A stretch of DNA of 64,000 nucleotides from Streptomyces wuyuanensis (GCF_900103455.1 NZ_FNHI01000015.1:1-64000); one strand, 5' to 3'. Counted from the stretch's first letter, positions 7,492 to 16,115 are shown. Notes: generated from the letters alone by a model not told the origin. Program-made: numbers and translations.

Positions 7492-8181
7492 ATGTACGAG
7501 CTCACAGGCGTCACCAAGCGCTATCGGCGCGGCAAGGACACCGTCCGGGCCCTCGACGGGGTCGATCTGGCCATCCCGGACGGCGGGCGGCTGGTCATCC
7601 AGGGCCCCACGGGCGGCGGCAAGTCGACCCTGCTGCAGATGCTCGGCGGGCTGGACCGGCCGAGCGAGGGCGCGGTGGTGCTGGACGGGGTCGATCTCGC
7701 GACGCTGCCCGAGGCGCGGCTCACCCGGGTGCGGGCCGAGAAGATCGGCTTCGTCTTCCAGGGCTTCAACCTGGTGCCGACGCTCACGGCGCAGGAGAAC
7801 GTGGAGACCGCGCTCGTACCCCTCGGACTGAAGGCGGCCGAGCGGCGCGAGCGGGCCGGCGAGGCGCTGGTGTCGGTCGGGCTCGGGGAGCGGCGGGGAC
7901 ATCTGCCGGGCGAACTGTCCGGCGGTCAGCAGCAGCGGGTCGCCATCGCCCGGGCGCTGGTGAAGCGCCCGGCGGTGCTGCTGGCCGACGAGCCGACGGG
8001 CAACCTGGACGAGTCCATGCGCGACGAGATCATGGAGCTGCTGGAAGGGCTGTGGGAGGAGAACGGGCTGACGTTCGTGATGGTCACCCATGACTCGGTG
8101 CTGGCGCGGCGGGCGCCCAGGGTGGCGACGATCAGGAAGGGCCGGGTGACGATCCGGGAGCAGGTGGTCGGCGCGGCGTAG
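7492..8181 (+). CDS. ABC transporter ATP-binding protein (MacB/LolD type)
   Basis: 229 aa, the cytoplasmic motor for the upstream permease. Walker A is GPTGGGKST near residues 39-47, the Q-loop lies in FVFQGFNLVPTLTAQENVE, the signature is LSGGQQQRVAIARAL and Walker B is VLLADEPTGNLDE with the D-loop following. The GNLDE ending and TLTAQENVE are characteristic of the MacB/LolD exporter subfamily. AGGAG lies 10 nt before the ATG. It probably forms an operon with the permease. Confidence 0.93.
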   Translation: MYELTGVTKRYRRGKDTVRALDGVDLAIPDGGRLVIQGPTGGGKSTLLQMLGGLDRPSEGAVVLDGVDLATLPEARLTRVRAEKIGFVFQGFNLVPTLTAQENVETALVPLGLKAAERRERAGEALVSVGLGERRGHLPGELSGGQQQRVAIARALVKRPAVLLADEPTGNLDESMRDEIMELLEGLWEENGLTFVMVTHDSVLARRAPRVATIRKGRVTIREQVVGAA

Positions 8182-8221
8182 TAACCCCGCGCCCACCGGG
8201 TCGGCGGCCGGTGCGGGGGCC

Positions 8222-8254
8222 GGGGGCGGGCCGGGTCGGGGGTCCGGCCGCCCC
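8222..8254 (+). terminator. Terminator-like hairpin after the ABC operon
   Basis: GGGGCGGGCCGG around 8223-8234 pairs, with one bulge, with CCGGCCGCCCC at 8244-8254. It lies 40 bp after the ATPase stop. The rest of the 301-bp gap to 8482 holds only the upstream region of the LAxTG gene, with a TACGAT hexamer at 8398-8403 as a possible -10. Confidence 0.5.
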
Positions 8255-8482
8255 GGGGGCGGAGTGATGACATGGGTCACAGAAATAGTGCGGCGTAGGT
8301 GGGCAACTGTCCCTGTCTGCCCCGTTCGTCCGGGAGGGGGCGCGCCCGTTCGGTCGGGGGCGCGGAAAAACACCTGTGCGCTTGCTCAGGCGGGCCATAC
8401 GATCACCGGGTCGTCGCGCCGCGTGAGCACTCCGCAGGTGCGACCCCTTCTCGCTTTCCACCCACCCGACCGGGGGCCCATC

Positions 8483-9769
8483 TTGAAGATCCGCCGTGTT
8501 CTCGCGACCGCCGTCGCCGCCGCCGTGACCGCTCCGGTCGTTCTCCTCTCGGCCGCGCCGGCCTTCGCCGACGAGAAGCCGGCCGCGCAGACGCAGCAGG
8601 CGAAGCCGACGATCGACGAGCTCAAGCAGGCCGTCGACGTCGCGCAGAAGGAGTACGACGCCGCCGTCATCGCGGTGAACGAGGCCATTCGGTTCCTCAA
8701 GGAGGACATGGCGGCCGACACCTTCCCGCTCAGGGCCGCCGCCATCGAGGCCGGAAAGGCCGCCGAGGCAGCCGGCAAGGCCAAGACCGACGCGGACCAG
8801 GCCGTCGTGGACGCCCAGGCCGAGTTGGACGCCGCCACCACCGACGAGGAGAAGGCCGCGGCCCAGACGGCGCTCGACGAGGCCCGGAAGGCCGCCGCTG
8901 CCGCCGCCGAGGCCAAGACCGCCGCCGACGCGAAGCACACCGAGGCGGACACGGCCCTCCAGGACGCCCGCGTCGCCCAGTCCCAGAAGATCGGCCTCCT
9001 CCAGAAGACGAGGGACGAGGCCAGGAAGAAGCTGGACGACGCCAAGAAGGCGCTGGCCGAGGCGGAGGCCGAGGAGGGCGAGGAGCCTGGCGGCGAGTGC
9101 GTACCCGAGCCCAAGCTCACCGCCGTCGTCAGCGGCCTGCCGAACAAGGTCGTCGGCGGCACCACCGTGAACTTCACGCTGCGCGTCACCAACGGCACCA
9201 CCAAGACGATGGACGAGGTGTACCCGTACGCCGCCGTCCACGCCTTCGACTCCAAGGGCCTCAAGGAGCTCGACTCCTACCTCGACCTGGAGTGGTCCAC
9301 GGCCGCCAACCCGAAGTGGCGCGACGCCGCCCCTGAGGGCGAGCTGTCCGTCGGCGCCCTCAAGGCCAGGTCCTCGGTGGACGTGAAGCTGCGACTGAAG
9401 GTCGACGCCGACATCCCGGCCGGACAGGGCGCCGCCTTCGTGACGGCCGACTACGTCAACAAGGACGACTCCTGCGGCGGTTACCCGGACCTCGACTACT
9501 ACGAGTTCCAGATCCTGGCCAAGGGCACCGACCCGGGCAAGGTCGAGGACGCCGAGGGCAAGCCCGGCAAGGGCAACGACACGACCGAGCAGGGTGGCAG
9601 CTCCACCACGCCGGTGAACGGGAACGGCGGCACCGGCAGCGGCCCGCTCGCCGAGACGGGTGCCGGCAGCGCGCTGCCGAAGATCGCCCTGGCCGGTGGC
9701 GTGGTGCTCGTGCTGGGCGCCGGCGCGGTCGTCTTCACGCGTCGCCGCAAGGCGGGCGACGACGCCTGA
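8483..9769 (+). CDS. Secreted coiled-coil protein with C-terminal LAxTG sortase anchor
   Basis: 428 aa from a TTG at 8483, chosen because it places the signal peptide (LKIRRVLATAVAAAVTAPVV, cleaved after AFA near residue 28) at the N-terminus. Residues 40-205 are an almost uninterrupted Ala/Lys/Glu coiled coil. Residues 210-345 form a beta-rich domain with a cysteine near each end, resembling DUF11/Ig-like wall domains. A Gly/Thr/Asn-rich spacer follows, then LAETG at 389-393, a membrane helix (397-417) and a RRRK tail. LAxTG is the motif cut by class E sortases of Streptomyces, so the protein should be covalently attached to peptidoglycan. Exact role unknown; a surface stalk is plausible. 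Confidence 0.85.
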   Translation: MKIRRVLATAVAAAVTAPVVLLSAAPAFADEKPAAQTQQAKPTIDELKQAVDVAQKEYDAAVIAVNEAIRFLKEDMAADTFPLRAAAIEAGKAAEAAGKAKTDADQAVVDAQAELDAATTDEEKAAAQTALDEARKAAAAAAEAKTAADAKHTEADTALQDARVAQSQKIGLLQKTRDEARKKLDDAKKALAEAEAEEGEEPGGECVPEPKLTAVVSGLPNKVVGGTTVNFTLRVTNGTTKTMDEVYPYAAVHAFDSKGLKELDSYLDLEWSTAANPKWRDAAPEGELSVGALKARSSVDVKLRLKVDADIPAGQGAAFVTADYVNKDDSCGGYPDLDYYEFQILAKGTDPGKVEDAEGKPGKGNDTTEQGGSSTTPVNGNGGTGSGPLAETGAGSALPKIALAGGVVLVLGAGAVVFTRRRKAGDDA

Positions 9770-9782
9770 CAGGCACGGTGAC

Positions 9783-9818
9783 ACCGGGCCCGCGTTCCTC
9801 AGGGGACGCGGGCCCGGT
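9783..9818. terminator. Strong bidirectional terminator
   Basis: Perfect 12-bp stem: ACCGGGCCCGCG at 9783-9794 and its complement at 9807-9818, with a 12-nt loop. It sits between the convergent LAxTG and murQ genes. Confidence 0.8.
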
Positions 9819-9820
9819 CG

Positions 9821-9851
9821 TGAGGGGGCCGGCCCGCTGCCGGCCCCCTCA
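9821..9851. terminator. Second hairpin between convergent genes
   Basis: Perfect 13-bp stem TGAGGGGGCCGGC (9821-9833) with its complement (9839-9851) around a 5-nt loop, directly adjoining the previous hairpin. The pair insulates the two convergent transcription units. Confidence 0.75.
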
Positions 9852-9886
9852 CGCAAGGGAATGGGGGTGCGGGCGTCGGCGCCCCG

Positions 9887-10813
9887 TCAGAGGCGGAGTG
9901 CCTCGCGGAGGTGACCGTGGGCGCGCTTGAGGAGGTCCGTGGCCGTGGGGGCGTCGACATCGGCGAGCAGCATCAGGATCGCCTTCTTCACTTCGCCGCC
10001 CGCCGCGGTCAGGGCCGTCTCGACGGCCTCGTCCGGAGCGTCGGTCGCCAGCGACACGATCCGGCGGGACCGGGCGCGGAGCTTCTCGTTCGAGGCGCGG
10101 ACGTCGACCATCAGGTTCCCGTACGTCTTGCCCAGGCGGATCATCGTGATCGTCGAGATCATGTTGAGGACCAGCTTCTGTGCCGTGCCCGCCTTCAACC
10201 GGGTGGACCCGGTGAGGAGTTCGGGACCGACGACGACCTCGACGCCGTGCTCGGCGGCCGCGGCCAGCGCGCTGTCCGCGTTGCAGGAGAGGCCGATGGT
10301 GAGCGCGCCGGCCGCACGGGCGTGCTCGACGGCGCCGATCGCGTACGGGGTGCGGCCGGAGGCGGAGATGCCGACCACGGTGTCGAGCGCCGTCAGACCG
10401 AGACCGTCCAGGTCGGCGGCGGCCAGCTCCTTGGAGTCCTCCGCGCCCTCGACCGCCTCGACCATCGCCGAAGGGCCGCCCGCGATCAGTCCGACGACCT
10501 CGTCCGGGCCCGTGTTGAACGTCGGCGGGCACTCGCTCGCGTCGAGGACGCCGAGCCGGCCTGCCGTGCCCGCGCCCGCGTAGACCAGCCGGCCCCCGCG
10601 GGCCATCCGGTCGGCGGTCGCGTCGATCGCGGCGGCGATGGCCGTGAGCTGTGTGGCGACGGCATCGGGGACGGTCCGGTCCTCACCGTTCATGATGCGG
10701 GCGATCTCGGCGGTCGGGAGCCGGTCGATGTCGGCGAGCTCGGGGCGGAAAGCCTCGGTCGTGAGGATCTCCAGCTGGGCGTGCAGTTCGGCCGGTCCGG
10801 GTGTGGAGGTCAT
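9887..10813 (-). CDS. murQ: N-acetylmuramic acid 6-phosphate etherase
   Basis: 308 aa. The enzyme cleaves the D-lactyl ether of MurNAc-6-phosphate to give GlcNAc-6-phosphate and D-lactate, in cytoplasmic recycling of cell-wall sugars. It is a SIS-domain protein. The family hallmark LVYAGAGTAGRLGVLDASECPPTF spans residues 76-99 (quoted in parts: GAGTAGRLGVLDASECPP) with catalytic Glu94. VGISASGRTPY is the second phosphosugar loop, and STRLKAGTAQKLVLNMIST is the conserved helix. It lies 23 bp downstream of its RpiR regulator gene and is probably co-transcribed with it. Length and motifs are complete. Confidence 0.95.
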   Translation of the reverse strand: MTSTPGPAELHAQLEILTTEAFRPELADIDRLPTAEIARIMNGEDRTVPDAVATQLTAIAAAIDATADRMARGGRLVYAGAGTAGRLGVLDASECPPTFNTGPDEVVGLIAGGPSAMVEAVEGAEDSKELAAADLDGLGLTALDTVVGISASGRTPYAIGAVEHARAAGALTIGLSCNADSALAAAAEHGVEVVVGPELLTGSTRLKAGTAQKLVLNMISTITMIRLGKTYGNLMVDVRASNEKLRARSRRIVSLATDAPDEAVETALTAAGGEVKKAILMLLADVDAPTATDLLKRAHGHLREALRL

Positions 10814-10836
10814 GGAAGGCGGCTCTCTCGGGTGGT

Positions 10837-11880
10837 TCAGCGGGTGCGGGGGCTGTGGCGGTGCGCGAGGGCCTCGTACGAGGCGGCCAGGGCCGGTGCG
10901 GCCGACTCGTACGTGCGCTGCATGACGCCGATGAACAGGCAGTCGACGACCAGGAGTTGGCTCGTCCGGGAGGACATGGCGGCCGGGCGCAGATCGGTCT
11001 CGCGTGCCGTCGAGGTCGTCAGGACGTGGTCGGCGTACTGGGAGACGGGCCCGTCAGGGCGGCCGGTGATGGCGACGGTCGTCGCGCCGTGATCGAACGC
11101 GACGCGCAGCGGTTCGATGATGTCGCCCGTCGAGCCGGAGTGGCTGATCGCCACGGCCGCGTCGCCGGAGCGGAGCTGCACGGCGTTGGTCACGGCGAGA
11201 TGGGGGTCGCTGTGCGCGTGCGCGACCAGTCCGATCCGCAGGAGCTTCTGGGCGAGGTCCTGGGCGACCAGCCCGGACGCCCCCACGCCGTAGATGTCGA
11301 TGCGGCGCGCGCCGGCGAGGGCCGTGACCGCGGCACCGAGCTGGACGGTGTCCAGGCCCGCGGCGGTGTCGGCGAGGGTCTGCTGCTCGTCGTACGCGAG
11401 CTTCGCGACGACGTCGGCTATCGGATCGTCGACCGCGATGTCCGCGGTGACCGCCGGGGCGCGGCCGGACTGCTGCTGGGCGGCGAGACCGGCGAGTGCC
11501 AGACGCAGATCGCGGTAGCCGGGGTAGCCGAGGAGCCGCGCGGTCCGCACGACCGTCGCCTCGCTGGTGCCGGTGAGCTCGGCGAGACCCGTGACCGTGA
11601 GGGCCGCGCAGCCGGCCGGGTCGCCGGCGACGGCTTCGGCGACCCGCTGCATGGAGCGGGTCATGGACGGAGCGAGCGTGCGGACCTTCGCGGCGAGAGC
11701 GGCGGGGGCGGGCGGTGCTTCGCCCACGCCGGAGCCGCCGCTGCTCGTGCCGCCGGTGGCCGTGCCCCTGCCCGCCCCGCTGGTGCCGATGCCACCCGAG
11801 ACGGACGCGGCCGCCCCCGGCGCGCCGGGGCGTCGGCCGGATCCCGCGGCATTGAAAGAATCCTTCAGGTCCTTGGTCAC
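10837..11880 (-). CDS. MurR/RpiR family transcriptional regulator
   Basis: 347 aa from a GTG at 11880. A low-complexity Gly/Ala/Ser-rich N-terminal extension of about 60 residues precedes the RpiR HTH (residues 75-140: SMQRVAEAV, LAELTGTSEATVVRTARLLGY). A SIS sugar-phosphate-binding domain follows (IDIYGVGASGLVAQDLAQKL, AISHSGSTGDIIEPL). Immediately upstream of murQ, it should sense MurNAc-6-phosphate or a related sugar phosphate and control the operon. Two TGAAAGA-type palindromes overlap and precede its start codon, suggesting autoregulation. No clear Shine-Dalgarno sequence is present. Confidence 0.9.
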   Translation of the reverse strand: MTKDLKDSFNAAGSGRRPGAPGAAASVSGGIGTSGAGRGTATGGTSSGGSGVGEAPPAPAALAAKVRTLAPSMTRSMQRVAEAVAGDPAGCAALTVTGLAELTGTSEATVVRTARLLGYPGYRDLRLALAGLAAQQQSGRAPAVTADIAVDDPIADVVAKLAYDEQQTLADTAAGLDTVQLGAAVTALAGARRIDIYGVGASGLVAQDLAQKLLRIGLVAHAHSDPHLAVTNAVQLRSGDAAVAISHSGSTGDIIEPLRVAFDHGATTVAITGRPDGPVSQYADHVLTTSTARETDLRPAAMSSRTSQLLVVDCLFIGVMQRTYESAAPALAASYEALAHRHSPRTR

Positions 11881-11898
11881 ACTTGAAAGATATTTTCG
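11853..11898 (-). promoter_or_regulatory. Two candidate RpiR/MurR operators at the regulator start
   Basis: TGAAAGAATCCTTCA (11853-11867, palindromic except one pair) lies inside the first codons and TGAAAGATATTTTCG (11884-11898) just before the start. Both share TTGAAAGA...TTC, are 31 bp apart (about three helical turns) and resemble the TGAAA-N-TTTCA operators of other RpiR regulators. Binding is inferred. Confidence 0.5.
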
Positions 11899-12028
11899 TC
11901 CGCTGTGAACGGTCAACCCCCTTTGTCCCGTGAACGGGCTCGTGCGGACGGGGACTCCGGGGTGCTCGCCGCCCTCGGGCGGTCCGGGACGTACCGGGGC
12001 CGGCACCCGAAGGGGTGACAATGACGGT

Positions 12029-12382
12029 ATGGACGTCGACCCGCTCGAGCAGGCTCTGCACGCCGCCCGCGCCCTTGTCCTCGCGGACCTCACCTCCCGG
12101 GACGTGGCGCACGCCGAGGTGGTCTCCCTCCTCGAGGAGGCGGTCGGGGAGCGCCGTTGGTGGGTCGAGCAATGGCCGGAGGGCGCGGAGTACGTGGCCG
12201 GGCTGCTGGCCCAGGACGTACAGGACGCCCTGCTGGAACGGTACGGGCGGTGGCCGCTGTGCCCGGTCTGCACCTCGGGCGAGCCGCATGCGCTGGACGT
12301 GGAGCCCGAGTTGGGCCCCGACCCGCACTGGGTGTGCGGCAAGGCGGGCGTCGTGGTGGCGCCCGTCGGCGGACTGTCGTGA
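12029..12382 (+). CDS. Conserved Streptomyces hypothetical protein with zinc-ribbon-like cysteines
   Basis: 117 aa starting MDVDPLEQALHAARALVLAD. The N-terminal two-thirds are helical and acidic. Near residue 80 a CPVC pair is followed by HALDVEPE and a C-terminal HWVCG, i.e. C-x2-C plus His and Cys that could bind zinc. It overlaps the downstream DUF4031 gene by GTGA, implying coupled translation. Function unknown. Confidence 0.8.
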   Translation: MDVDPLEQALHAARALVLADLTSRDVAHAEVVSLLEEAVGERRWWVEQWPEGAEYVAGLLAQDVQDALLERYGRWPLCPVCTSGEPHALDVEPELGPDPHWVCGKAGVVVAPVGGLS

Positions 12383-12648
12383 CCGTCTACATCGACCCTC
12401 CGACCTGGCCGGGACACGGGATGCTCTGGTCCCATCTGGTCAGCGATGTGTCGTTCGAGGAACTGCACACCTTCGCCAGGTCGATCGGCTGCCCTACGCG
12501 CGCCTTCGAACGCGACCACTACGACGTGCCCGCGCACCGCTACGAGGACGCCGTGCGGGCGGGCGCCGTCGAGATCGGGTCGAAGGAACTCGTCCGGCGG
12601 CTCACGGAGGCGGGACTGCGTCGGCGCAAGCACGGCGGCGGGCGGTAG
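12379..12648 (+). CDS. DUF4031 domain protein
   Basis: 89 aa from the GTG at 12379 that overlaps the previous stop. The family pattern is clear: VTVYIDPPTWPGHGMLWSHL, LVSDVSFEELHTFA, FERDHYDVPAHRYEDAV. DUF4031 proteins are small, widespread in actinobacteria and of unknown role; the conserved His and Asp residues hint at a metal or nucleotide site. Complete length. Confidence 0.9.
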   Translation: MTVYIDPPTWPGHGMLWSHLVSDVSFEELHTFARSIGCPTRAFERDHYDVPAHRYEDAVRAGAVEIGSKELVRRLTEAGLRRRKHGGGR

Positions 12649-12665
12649 GGCCGCAGGGCCCGGGC

Positions 12666-12707
12666 GCCCGAGGGGCCCTCCCGCGAGTGCGGGAGGGCCC
12701 CTCGGGC
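12666..12707. terminator. Perfect 19-bp hairpin terminator
   Basis: GCCCGAGGGGCCCTCCCGC at 12666-12684, loop GAGT, and exact complement at 12689-12707. It ends both the DUF4031 operon (+) and the convergent beta-helix gene (-), whose stop lies 8 bp away. Confidence 0.85.
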
Positions 12708-12714
12708 CGCATGG

Positions 12715-13968
12715 TCAGCCGACGCAGCCGGCGACTGCGTTGGTGGGGCTGCAGTTGTTCGGCACGTTGTCCTTCACACGGGTGCGGTTGAGGGTGGCGG
12801 CGCCGCCACCCGGGGTTTCGTAGATGCCGCCGCCGTCCGTTGCCTGGTTCTTCGTGACGGTGCTGTCGGTCAGGACGGTGTTGCCGGCGCTGTTGAACAC
12901 GCCGCCGCCCTGTGAGCCCGCGTCCCGTGTCTCGTTGCCGGTGATGTCGCTCGACTCCACGGTGGCCTCGCCCCCGTTCCAGAGACCGCCGCCCGCGGTG
13001 TCGGCGACGTTGTCCTTGATCACGCTGCGGCCGATCCACGCGCTGCCGGTGTTGTGGATCCCGCCGCCGTTCGCCGCGGTGTTCTTGTTGATGCTGCTGC
13101 GACCGACGACCAGGGTGTCCGTGTTGTGGATGCCGCCGCCGTTTCCGCTCGCCCTGTTGCCGGTGACGCTGGTGGACTGGATGTCCGCTGTCCCGTTGTT
13201 GTCGATGCCGCCCCCGTCGACGGCTTCGTTCTTGTCCACGTTGCCGTGGGCGATGGTCACATAGCCGCCGACGGAGGCCACTCCGCCTCCGTTGCCCTGC
13301 GTCGCCCTGTTCTGGGTTACGGCGCTGGAGTGGACGGAGACCACGCCGCCGGAGGTGTGGATGCCGCCTCCGTCGTCGTCCGCGGAGTTCTTGTCCACCC
13401 TGCTGTCGCGGAGAATCACCCGCCCACCGGCGTTGGCGACCGCTCCGCCGTTGCCGGTGGCCCGGTTGCGAGTGAGAGTGGCGGACTTGAGGAGCAGGGT
13501 CCGGCCGGTCCCGACGTAGACCGCGCCGCCGTCGGTCGGGTCACCGTCGCCATCGACGGTGTACCCGTTGCGGACGGTCAGGTCGTCCAGGGTGAGGAAA
13601 CCGGCGTCGCCCGCGACCTCGAAGATGCGGAACCGCGGCGTACCGGGTGCGCTCGAACGTTCGATGCTCGTTCCCTTGCCCCCGTGCAGGGTGACGGGGA
13701 ACGCGATCAGTGGCAGACCGTTGGCGCCGCCACTCGGCCCCGCGCTGTTGTCGACCGAGTCCAGGACGTAGCGGCAGTCGCGAGCCAGTTCGATCGTGCC
13801 GCCCCCCGCACTGACGGCGCCTGTGATTGCGTTCCTCAGCGCATCCGCGCTGCAGGCGATGCGGTCGTTTCCGTGGTCGGGGTTGTGGGAGGCGGCCTGG
13901 ACCGGGGTCATCGGTACGACGGCCAGAGCCAGGGCGACGGCGCCGCCCGCGCTCGCGACGAATCTCAT
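12715..13968 (-). CDS. Secreted right-handed beta-helix (CSLREA / autotransporter-like repeat) protein
   Basis: 417 aa. ATG 13968 has GGAG 6 nt upstream. The signal peptide (MRFVASAGGAVALALAVVP, cleaved after VQA) is followed by a cap region. From about residue 150 there are at least eight repeats of 24-28 residues with the pattern xxVxxNxAxGNGGGIxNxGxxxIxxS, each one turn of a parallel beta-helix. Examples are TSVTGNRASGNGGGIHN and SSINKNTAANGGGIHN. Two cysteines at the C-terminus (NCSPTNAVAGC) may form a cap disulphide. Similar folds bind or cleave polysaccharides, but no catalytic motif is evident. Extracellular; probably adhesive or carbohydrate-binding. Confidence 0.85.
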   Translation of the reverse strand: MRFVASAGGAVALALAVVPMTPVQAASHNPDHGNDRIACSADALRNAITGAVSAGGGTIELARDCRYVLDSVDNSAGPSGGANGLPLIAFPVTLHGGKGTSIERSSAPGTPRFRIFEVAGDAGFLTLDDLTVRNGYTVDGDGDPTDGGAVYVGTGRTLLLKSATLTRNRATGNGGAVANAGGRVILRDSRVDKNSADDDGGGIHTSGGVVSVHSSAVTQNRATQGNGGGVASVGGYVTIAHGNVDKNEAVDGGGIDNNGTADIQSTSVTGNRASGNGGGIHNTDTLVVGRSSINKNTAANGGGIHNTGSAWIGRSVIKDNVADTAGGGLWNGGEATVESSDITGNETRDAGSQGGGVFNSAGNTVLTDSTVTKNQATDGGGIYETPGGGAATLNRTRVKDNVPNNCSPTNAVAGCVG

Positions 13969-14114
13969 TGGGCGCTCCAGGAGAAGACTGACGGGCTTTA
14001 CCTCCCCTGAGCGACCCTCACCCCGGCGCCGCGCACCGGCAACCGAGACGCCCGCCATCCGGCGCAACCCGCTGCAGGCGTGTTCGACGGGGACGGGCGC
14101 CGGAGCCTTCCGGG

Positions 14115-15416
14115 TCAGGCGGTGCCGCAGCGGGGCGGGCCGGCGGCCTCCCGGCCCACGGTGGACGGGACGGCCATACGGCTGCTCCCGTCGCCCGCGA
14201 CCGCCCCGCGGCGCTCGAATCGCAGCGCCAGGGCGACGAGCCCGAGGGCGACGACCGTCATCGCCGCGCCCGCCCACGCCGTGGCGGCGAAGCCGAGGCC
14301 CGCGTCGATGACCGTGCCGCCGAGCCACGGTCCGCTGGTGTTGCCCAGGTTGAACGCGGCCGTGGTCGTCGCGGCGGCCAGGGTGGGGGCCGCGCCCGCG
14401 ACGTTGAACATCCGGGCGTTCAGGGCGGGGGCCGTGAAGAACGACGCCACGCCGATGAGGAACGACAGGCCCACCGCGGGCACCGGGGATTCGGCGGTCA
14501 GGGCGAGCGCGGCGAGCAGCACCGTCGAGGCGGTGATGCCGCCGAGCATCACGCCGAAGAGGTGCGCGTCGGCGATGCGGCCGCCGATCGCCGTACCGAG
14601 CAGCGCGCCGAGGCCGAAGAGCCCCAGGACGGTCGGCACCCAGCCGTCGCCGAGCCCGGCGACGTCGGTGAGCAGCGGCGCCAGATAGGAGAACAGGCAG
14701 AAGACGCCGCCGGCGGACAGTGCGGTGACCGCGACGGCGAGCCAGACCTGGCGGTCGCGGTAGATGGTGAGCTCGCGGCGGAGCCGCGGCTTCTCGTCGG
14801 GCACAGGGATGGGCGGGATCCTGGTCAGCACGCCGACCAGGGCCACCCCGGAGGCCGCGCCGACGGCCCAGAACGCCGAGCGCCAGCCGAGGTGCTCGCC
14901 CAGGAACGCGCCGGCCGGAACACCGAGGACGTTGGCGACGGACAGCCCGCCGATCATCACGGCCATCGCTCGGGCGCGGGAGTCGACGGGCACCATCGCC
15001 ATGGCCACCGCCGCTCCGACCGCCCAGAACCCGGCACAGGCGAGGGCGCTGACCACGCGGGACACGAAGAGGACCTCGTACGTGGGTGCCAGGGCACCGG
15101 CGACCTGGCCCAGGCCGAAGACGGTGATCAGGGTGATGAGGGTGGCGCGGCGCGGCAGCCGCAGTGTCGCGACGGCGAGGAGCGGCGCGCCCACGACCAT
15201 CCCGATCGCGAACGCGGAGATCAGCAGGCCCGCCCGCGGGATCGAGACGCCCATGTCCTCGGCGATGGGCGGCAGCAGCCCGGACAGCATGAACTCGCTG
15301 GTGCCCAGCGCGAAGACCGAGAGGCCCAGGATGTAGACGGCCAGCGGCATACGGGGGCGTGGGGCGACGGAGGCGGCGGGCATGACAGTGCCCAACAGCC
15401 GGATGACGCCTGTCAT
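14115..15416 (-). CDS. MFS transporter, DHA1 family (Cmx/CmrA-like drug exporter)
   Basis: 433 aa with 12 predicted membrane helices. The N-terminal block MPLAVYILGLSVFALGTSEF followed by MLSGLLPPIAEDMGVSI and the RLPRRATL loop are typical of the actinobacterial chloramphenicol/arabinose-efflux-like permeases. It exports small hydrophobic drugs in exchange for protons; the true substrate is unknown. The ATG at 15416 lacks a good Shine-Dalgarno sequence and an internal ATG at 15383 (MPAASVAPRP) is a possible start. The C-terminal 35 residues are a disordered, Pro/Arg-rich tail. Confidence 0.88.
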   Translation of the reverse strand: MTGVIRLLGTVMPAASVAPRPRMPLAVYILGLSVFALGTSEFMLSGLLPPIAEDMGVSIPRAGLLISAFAIGMVVGAPLLAVATLRLPRRATLITLITVFGLGQVAGALAPTYEVLFVSRVVSALACAGFWAVGAAVAMAMVPVDSRARAMAVMIGGLSVANVLGVPAGAFLGEHLGWRSAFWAVGAASGVALVGVLTRIPPIPVPDEKPRLRRELTIYRDRQVWLAVAVTALSAGGVFCLFSYLAPLLTDVAGLGDGWVPTVLGLFGLGALLGTAIGGRIADAHLFGVMLGGITASTVLLAALALTAESPVPAVGLSFLIGVASFFTAPALNARMFNVAGAAPTLAAATTTAAFNLGNTSGPWLGGTVIDAGLGFAATAWAGAAMTVVALGLVALALRFERRGAVAGDGSSRMAVPSTVGREAAGPPRCGTA

Positions 15417-15440
15417 TCCCGGCTGCCCGAACCGTCCGAT

Positions 15441-16115
15441 TCAGGATGCCCGGAGGCGCTCCAGCTCCGCCGCCACGTTGCGCCGTGCCGGGGCCTCCCA
15501 CTCCCGCTGTCCGTGCGGAGTGCGGAACAGCCCCGGCAGTCCGAGGAGATGGCGCAGCACGTCGGCCCGGCCCGCACGGAAGGCGTCGTCCGGGACGAAG
15601 CCGTACTCCTCGCGCACCGCGGCCGCGTACGTCTCGTACACGTCCGGCGGCGAGGCGAGGATCGCCAGGTCGGCGTCGCAGAGGACCTTGCCGTTGGCGT
15701 CGTCGTCCCCCGCGGCGTGGGTCCGGGTGAGGAGCACCAGGCGGGACACCTCCTCGGTGCCTGCCCGGTCGATGCCCAGCTCCGGCAGGGCGCGCTCGGC
15801 GAGGCGTGCGCTGCGCTCCTCGTTGGTGGAGCGCTCCGGCAGGTAGACCGCGTCGTGGAACCAGGCCGCGAGGCGTACGAGGTCGATGTCGTGCGCGTAC
15901 TCGGCGAGGGTGTCGACGCGGTCCAGGACCGCGACCAGGTGGTCGGTGGTGTGGTACCGCCGCTGCGGTTCGGCCCAGCGGCCGAGCAGATCGTCGGCGT
16001 ACCGGTCCGGGCCGGGCGAGGAGGGGTCCGGTGCGCGGCCGGCGGCCGCCGCCACGGTGGCGGCCCAGCGGCGGCGGAGATCGTCATGGGCGGGGTGGTG
16101 CGGAAGCGCGGGCAT
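15441..16115 (-). CDS. HD-domain metal-dependent phosphohydrolase
   Basis: 224 aa starting MPALPHHPAHDDLRRRW. GGAG lies 9 nt upstream of this ATG; a GTG two codons earlier is possible. The sequence shows RRYHTTDHLVAVLDRVD (first metal His residues) and then AAWFHDAVYLP (the HD dyad), as in small HD phosphohydrolases. A predicted NEERSARLAERAL segment follows. It is likely a cytoplasmic nucleotide phosphohydrolase; the substrate is unknown. It is transcribed in the same direction as the MFS gene, 24 bp upstream of it, so the two probably form an operon. Confidence 0.88.
   Translation of the reverse strand: MPALPHHPAHDDLRRRWAATVAAAAGRAPDPSSPGPDRYADDLLGRWAEPQRRYHTTDHLVAVLDRVDTLAEYAHDIDLVRLAAWFHDAVYLPERSTNEERSARLAERALPELGIDRAGTEEVSRLVLLTRTHAAGDDDANGKVLCDADLAILASPPDVYETYAAAVREEYGFVPDDAFRAGRADVLRHLLGLPGLFRTPHGQREWEAPARRNVAAELERLRAS

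Noticed and set aside
14115..15416. Named chloramphenicol resistance gene (cmx/cml)
   Set aside because: Only family-level similarity is visible; substrate cannot be read from sequence, so no symbol is given.
12715..15501. A 928-codon minus-strand frame
   Set aside because: Its N-terminal half is an Arg/Pro-rich shadow of the MFS transporter; the true beta-helix protein starts at 13968 with a signal peptide and a ribosome site.
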